Shown: positions 4,212-5,406 of the stretch, in pieces
Position numbering within the stretch: position 1 is the stretch's first letter
Layout: each line of letters begins with the position of its first letter
Origin: Paracoccaceae bacterium
GTDB lineage: Bacteria; Pseudomonadota; Alphaproteobacteria; Rhodobacterales; Rhodobacteraceae
Direction of reading: 5' to 3'
DNA length: 5,406 bases
Assembly: GCA_007121115.1 (NCBI GenBank)
Contig: SKMI01000120.1
Span: 1 to 5,406 of the forward strand
Notes under the pieces: model-generated
Told to the model about the DNA's origin: nothing
Databases searched by the model: none
What the model saw: only the letters and a program-made list of their open reading frames with translations
Translations under genes and position numbers: made by a program

Positions 4212-5406
4212 ATGGCCGAACAGGGTAAGCCCCAGGGCGGGTCGGACGGCAAACCGTCGGGCAAGGCGCAGACCGACGCGCAGGGCAAGGCATTCAGCGA
4301 CGACGAGCTTCAGGACCTGCTGGCCAGCTCGGACACCGGCGGGCGGGCGCCCACCAACCGCTATGTCGCCTTCCTGATCGCCGGTGTGGCGCTGTTCTGG
4401 TCGATCTTCCAGATCTGGATCGCCGATCCGCAATTCGCGCTGGCGCAGTATATCCCCGGCGTGCGCATCATCGGCCCGGACCAGACCCGGCCCATGCATC
4501 TGGCGCTGGCGCTGTTCCTGGCCTTCCTGGTGTTCCCGGCGTTCAAGAACAGTCCGCGGAAATACGTCCCGCTCTATGACTGGATCCTGGCCATCGTCGC
4601 CTTTGGCGTGGCCTTCTACATCTTCTGGAACGCGCGCGAACTGGCCAGCACGGCGCGGGCCGGGCGGCCGACGCAGGAACAGATTTATGTCGGCATCGTC
4701 GGCGTTGTGCTGCTGCTCGAAGCCTCGCGCCGCGCGTTGGGACCGGCGCTGACCATCGTCGGCAGCGTGTTCCTGGCCTACAGCTTTTTCGGCCAGGGCT
4801 GGCTGATCCCGGAACTGATCGAGCACTCGGGCCGGTCGTTCAACGGGATCGTCAACACGCAGTGGCTGTCCACCGAAGGGGTGTTCGGCATCCCGCTGGG
4901 GGTGTCCACGGCCTTTGTCTTCCTGTTCGTGCTGTTCGGCGCGCTCCTCGACAAGGCGGGCGCGGGCAACTACTTTATCAAGCTGGCGTTTGCCGGGCTG
5001 GGGCACCTGCGCGGCGGCCCGGCCAAGGCCGCCGTCGTGGGCTCGGGGGCGACCGGGCTGATCTCGGGCTCGTCCATCGCCAATGTGGTGACCACCGGCA
5101 CCTTCACCATCCCGCTGATGAAGCGCGTGGGCTTTTCCTCTGAAAAGGCCGGCGCGGTCGAGGTGTCTTCCTCGGTCAACGGGCAGATCATGCCGCCGGT
5201 GATGGGCGCCGCCGCCTTCCTGATGGTGGAGTTCGTCGGCATTTCCTATCTGGACGTGATCAAGCACGCCTTCATCCCGGCGGTAATCAGCTACATCGCG
5301 CTGATCTACATCGTCCATCTGGAAGCGCTGAAGAACAACATGAAGGCGCTGGGCGAATCCAAGTCGCTGTTGCAGATGTTCCTTAAGGTCGCCATCGGCT
5401 TCGTGG
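4212..5406 (+). CDS. TRAP transporter fused permease (4TM/12TM), 5' part only
   Basis: The first 398 residues of an inner-membrane TRAP permease in which the small (DctQ-like) and large (DctM-like) parts are fused, the form that partners TAXI binding proteins. It drives uptake with an ion gradient, usually sodium. A charged, Gly/Gln-rich N-terminus (1-50) precedes membrane segments at about 51-70, 96-111, 122-139, 158-171 and 179-193. The large-subunit core begins near 215: IPLGVSTAFVFLFVLFGALL (227-246), GGPAKAAVVGSGATGLISGS (268-287), the SIANVVTTGTFTIPLMKRVG stretch (288-307) and SSSVNGQIMPPVMGAAAF (319-336), all typical of the DctM family. The frame is open to the edge of the window and the C-terminal part is missing. 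ATG 4212 is supported by AGGGGA at 4200. It lies 133 bases after the binding-protein gene, so both are probably one operon. Confidence 0.93.
   Translation, partial: MAEQGKPQGGSDGKPSGKAQTDAQGKAFSDDELQDLLASSDTGGRAPTNRYVAFLIAGVALFWSIFQIWIADPQFALAQYIPGVRIIGPDQTRPMHLALALFLAFLVFPAFKNSPRKYVPLYDWILAIVAFGVAFYIFWNARELASTARAGRPTQEQIYVGIVGVVLLLEASRRALGPALTIVGSVFLAYSFFGQGWLIPELIEHSGRSFNGIVNTQWLSTEGVFGIPLGVSTAFVFLFVLFGALLDKAGAGNYFIKLAFAGLGHLRGGPAKAAVVGSGATGLISGSSIANVVTTGTFTIPLMKRVGFSSEKAGAVEVSSSVNGQIMPPVMGAAAFLMVEFVGISYLDVIKHAFIPAVISYIALIYIVHLEALKNNMKALGESKSLLQMFLKVAIGFV

Noticed and set aside
2936..4288. Minus-strand open frame of 450 codons opposite the TAXI gene
   Set aside because: It runs through the divergent promoter region and antisense to an unmistakable TAXI protein; no family features.
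4143..5318. Minus-strand open frame of 391 codons opposite the TRAP permease
   Set aside because: Very rich in His, Asp, Arg and Gly, antisense to clear DctM motifs; shadow frame.

Overview
The window is high-GC DNA (roughly 65% by eye, with GC-rich third codon positions) of the kind found in alphaproteobacteria. The protein styles (a TAXI-type TRAP transporter with a fused permease, and a YcaD-like MFS carrier with an acidic tail) suggest Rhodobacteraceae / Roseobacter relatives. That placement is inference from gene style; there is no rRNA or other marker gene here.

Layout, left to right. Positions 1-388 hold no gene I can support. The first 120 bases are clearly AT-richer (about 48% GC), and 228-298 carries a cluster of nested inverted repeats. 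Then come two minus-strand genes: a conserved-looking but unrecognised membrane protein (389-1291, possibly with its true start at 1373 and a frameshift near 1295) and, upstream of it, an MFS transporter (1471-2757). A 352-base divergent intergenic region (2758-3109) follows, with several small repeats and dyads, a TTGACA element and a strong ribosome binding site. The plus strand then carries a TAXI-family periplasmic solute-binding protein (3110-4078), a 133-base gap with two overlapping hairpins (4111-4152), and the start of the fused 4TM/12TM TRAP permease (4212 to beyond the right edge).

Functionally, the right half is one secondary uptake system. The secreted binding protein captures an organic anion in the periplasm and hands it to the ion-gradient-driven permease. 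The ligand cannot be read from the sequence; characterised TAXI proteins bind glutamate/glutamine or 2-oxoglutarate. The two left genes are membrane proteins read in the opposite direction and share only the divergent promoter region with the TRAP operon. I see no mobile element, CRISPR array, tRNA, rRNA or novel multi-gene system. The items most worth a second look are the possible frameshift, the structured gene-free segment at 228-298, and the RNA structures around the binding-protein gene.
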